Shown piece after piece: positions 1 through 64,000 of a stretch of DNA of 64,000 nucleotides. The position numbers and the translations under genes are program-made. Location: the NCBI GenBank assembly GCA_016806645.1, contig JACSYO010002111.1, positions 702,501 to 766,500 on the forward strand. Reading direction: 5' to 3'. Below the pieces are notes generated by a model. That model made no database searches. It had not been told where the DNA came from and was given only the letters and a program-made list of their open reading frames with translations. Within the stretch, counting starts at the first letter, position 1. Each line of letters opens with the position of its first letter. Origin of the DNA: Ophiodon elongatus (lineage: Eukaryota > Chordata > Actinopteri > Perciformes > Hexagrammidae).

Positions 1-422
1 CTTTTATAATTAAGAATCATTGGACCTTATTTTTTATTTATTTTTTATATTTATTGACATCTTCACCATAAGATTTATCAAAACATCAGCAAGAATAAAC
101 AGGGTTATTTTAATGGGGAACATGTTTTATCTTGCCACTGTATTGGTTTTAAATGAAAGAAAAAATATCAAAAATGACTTTACAATAACAAAACATGTGA
201 GTCCCTTGCTTTTACTTTGACAACATTTTCTGCGTCTTAGAGATGGCTCTACTGTAAAATGGCCAACTTAGTGCTTAGTGGATTAGATAATTAAAAACAT
301 TTCGCTAAAACAAATATGGCTCAGGGAAAATATGTAAATAATGAGAGTGCTACTGTACTGTATCTGCACGGCATATCCTGGTATGACCACTGTGGACTCC
401 ACGTGAAATCAGCTGCAGCTTA

Positions 423-476
<54 letters not shown>

Positions 477-615
477 TTTCCTCTTAGTCTTCTTTTCCTT
501 TCTTTTTGTTATTCATTTCACCATTATTGTCATTATACTAATTACTGTTATTTAAGAACATATATTGTTGTGGTTCAGCTTGTGAAGTACACTGAGCCTG
601 TCTGTGTTTCTCCAG
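1..615 (+). other. Intron upstream of exon 1 (partial)
   Basis: AT-rich intron sequence ending in a pyrimidine-rich acceptor (ctgtgtttctccag). It holds a trinucleotide repeat at 423-473 and nothing else I recognise. Confidence 0.8.
423..473. repeat. (ATG)n trinucleotide microsatellite
   Basis: About 17 uninterrupted GAT/ATG units in the intron before exon 1. It produces an artefactual poly-methionine reading frame; there is no sign of coding use. Confidence 0.95.
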
Positions 616-63212
<62,597 letters not shown>

Positions 63213-64000
63213 GTGTGTACGAGCCTTGTGCAGTCTGAGACATGCACACATGTCCTTGGCGTGAACGTGGCATCTGGCTATTGATCCCAAAGCAGCAGGA
63301 TTATAACTTTTACATCTCAACATTATTTTTCTGTACAGTTGCAAACGTTTTTTTTCCTCTAAATCAGTCAAATAGTGTAGCACCTGTATTGTGTTTCTTT
63401 GTATATAGAATTACTTTTATCGTAATTTATACACGCGATAGAAACTGTTTTAATGAAGTTTGTTACATTTGTAATAATTTGAATGAATGAATCCCAAAAC
63501 GTAACTAATTCGATGTAAAGCTGAGTAAAATATATGTAGCCCTTTCCAAAAAAAACAATACTTCAGACAAAAAGAAGAGGCACAGAAGCATAACTAGAAA
63601 GTAATACAAGTATTACGCCAGGAACATGTTAATAAAAAATAAACATTTAGGATGGATACTTTTTGAGATTTAAGAAGGACTTTTCCAAAGTTCAGTAGCC
63701 AGCTTTTATAAATGAATGCACCTTTTCCGTTTAGTGGCATTTCACATTATTTATTAGTTTGAACAGTGTGTAGCAGCCTCTGATTTCAGTGAGGGGTTTC
63801 TATTAATATGGATGTGATCTTGTGAGTGTTATCATTAAAAGCACACTGCATATCTCTGCCAACTTGACACATCATCTATAGCACTTTGAAAACTTAAGTG
63901 AAACGCACCAATGACGGGGATCAGAGGTGTAAAGCTCCTTCAAAACGCTGCAGCATCCTGCAGAGTGAGACGCCGTCACCGCAGCACTCCATCCCTATTC
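63213..64000 (+). other. Start of intron 22 (partial)
   Basis: AT-rich intron running off the window. No exon or repeat is recognised, and no polyadenylation site is expected because the protein continues beyond. Confidence 0.75.

Overview
The window is vertebrate nuclear DNA, most likely from a teleost fish, perhaps a percomorph. Coding is split into short exons with GT-AG introns. The introns carry long CA/GT microsatellites, an L2-type LINE and several copies of a tRNA-derived SINE of a kind common in fish. There are no operons, no CRISPR array and no prokaryotic signals.

One gene explains all the coding sequence I can support: the middle part of cadps (calcium-dependent secretion activator 1, CAPS1), on the + strand. 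It runs from before position 616 to beyond 63212, so both ends lie outside the window. I placed 22 exons by protein similarity recalled from the family, splice sites and codon phase; every junction joins in frame. Exon 1 is N-terminal to the C2 domain. Exons 2-5 carry the C2 domain. Exons 5-8 carry the PH domain. Exons 9-12 form the linker. Exons 13-22 enter the MUN (DUF1041)/Munc13-homology region. CADPS rather than CADPS2 is favoured by stretches such as NPCNFDH, VPQEEVKAVIRKCLEQAALVNY and FLRMDYNLCNGKFH.

The most interesting content is a set of phase-symmetric exons that could be used optionally: microexons of 12, 24 and 9 nt (29037, 48385, 53841), a 69-nt exon (47534), a 135-nt exon (63078), and a 171-nt cassette exon at 38141-38311. 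The cassette encodes 57 residues that I do not recognise from any CADPS protein. It fits the reading frame exactly, has a good donor, and is preceded by four TGCATG (RBFOX) motifs within 160 nt. This is the best candidate for something undescribed.

Layout: 1-5.5 kb, exons 1-3, with exon 3 bracketed by (TG)n and (CA)n. 8.2-12.26 kb, a decayed L2 LINE ending 17 nt before exon 4. 12.3-18.1 kb, exons 4-6. 18-27 kb, a long intron rich in simple repeats. 27-29 kb, the rest of the PH domain and a microexon. 29-36.5 kb, an intron with SINEs and a perfect palindrome. 36.5-38.3 kb, linker exons and the cassette. 38.3-44.1 kb, a repeat-rich intron. 44.1-63.2 kb, MUN-region exons separated by introns with MITE-like elements, a minisatellite split by a SINE, and a 39-bp perfect hairpin.
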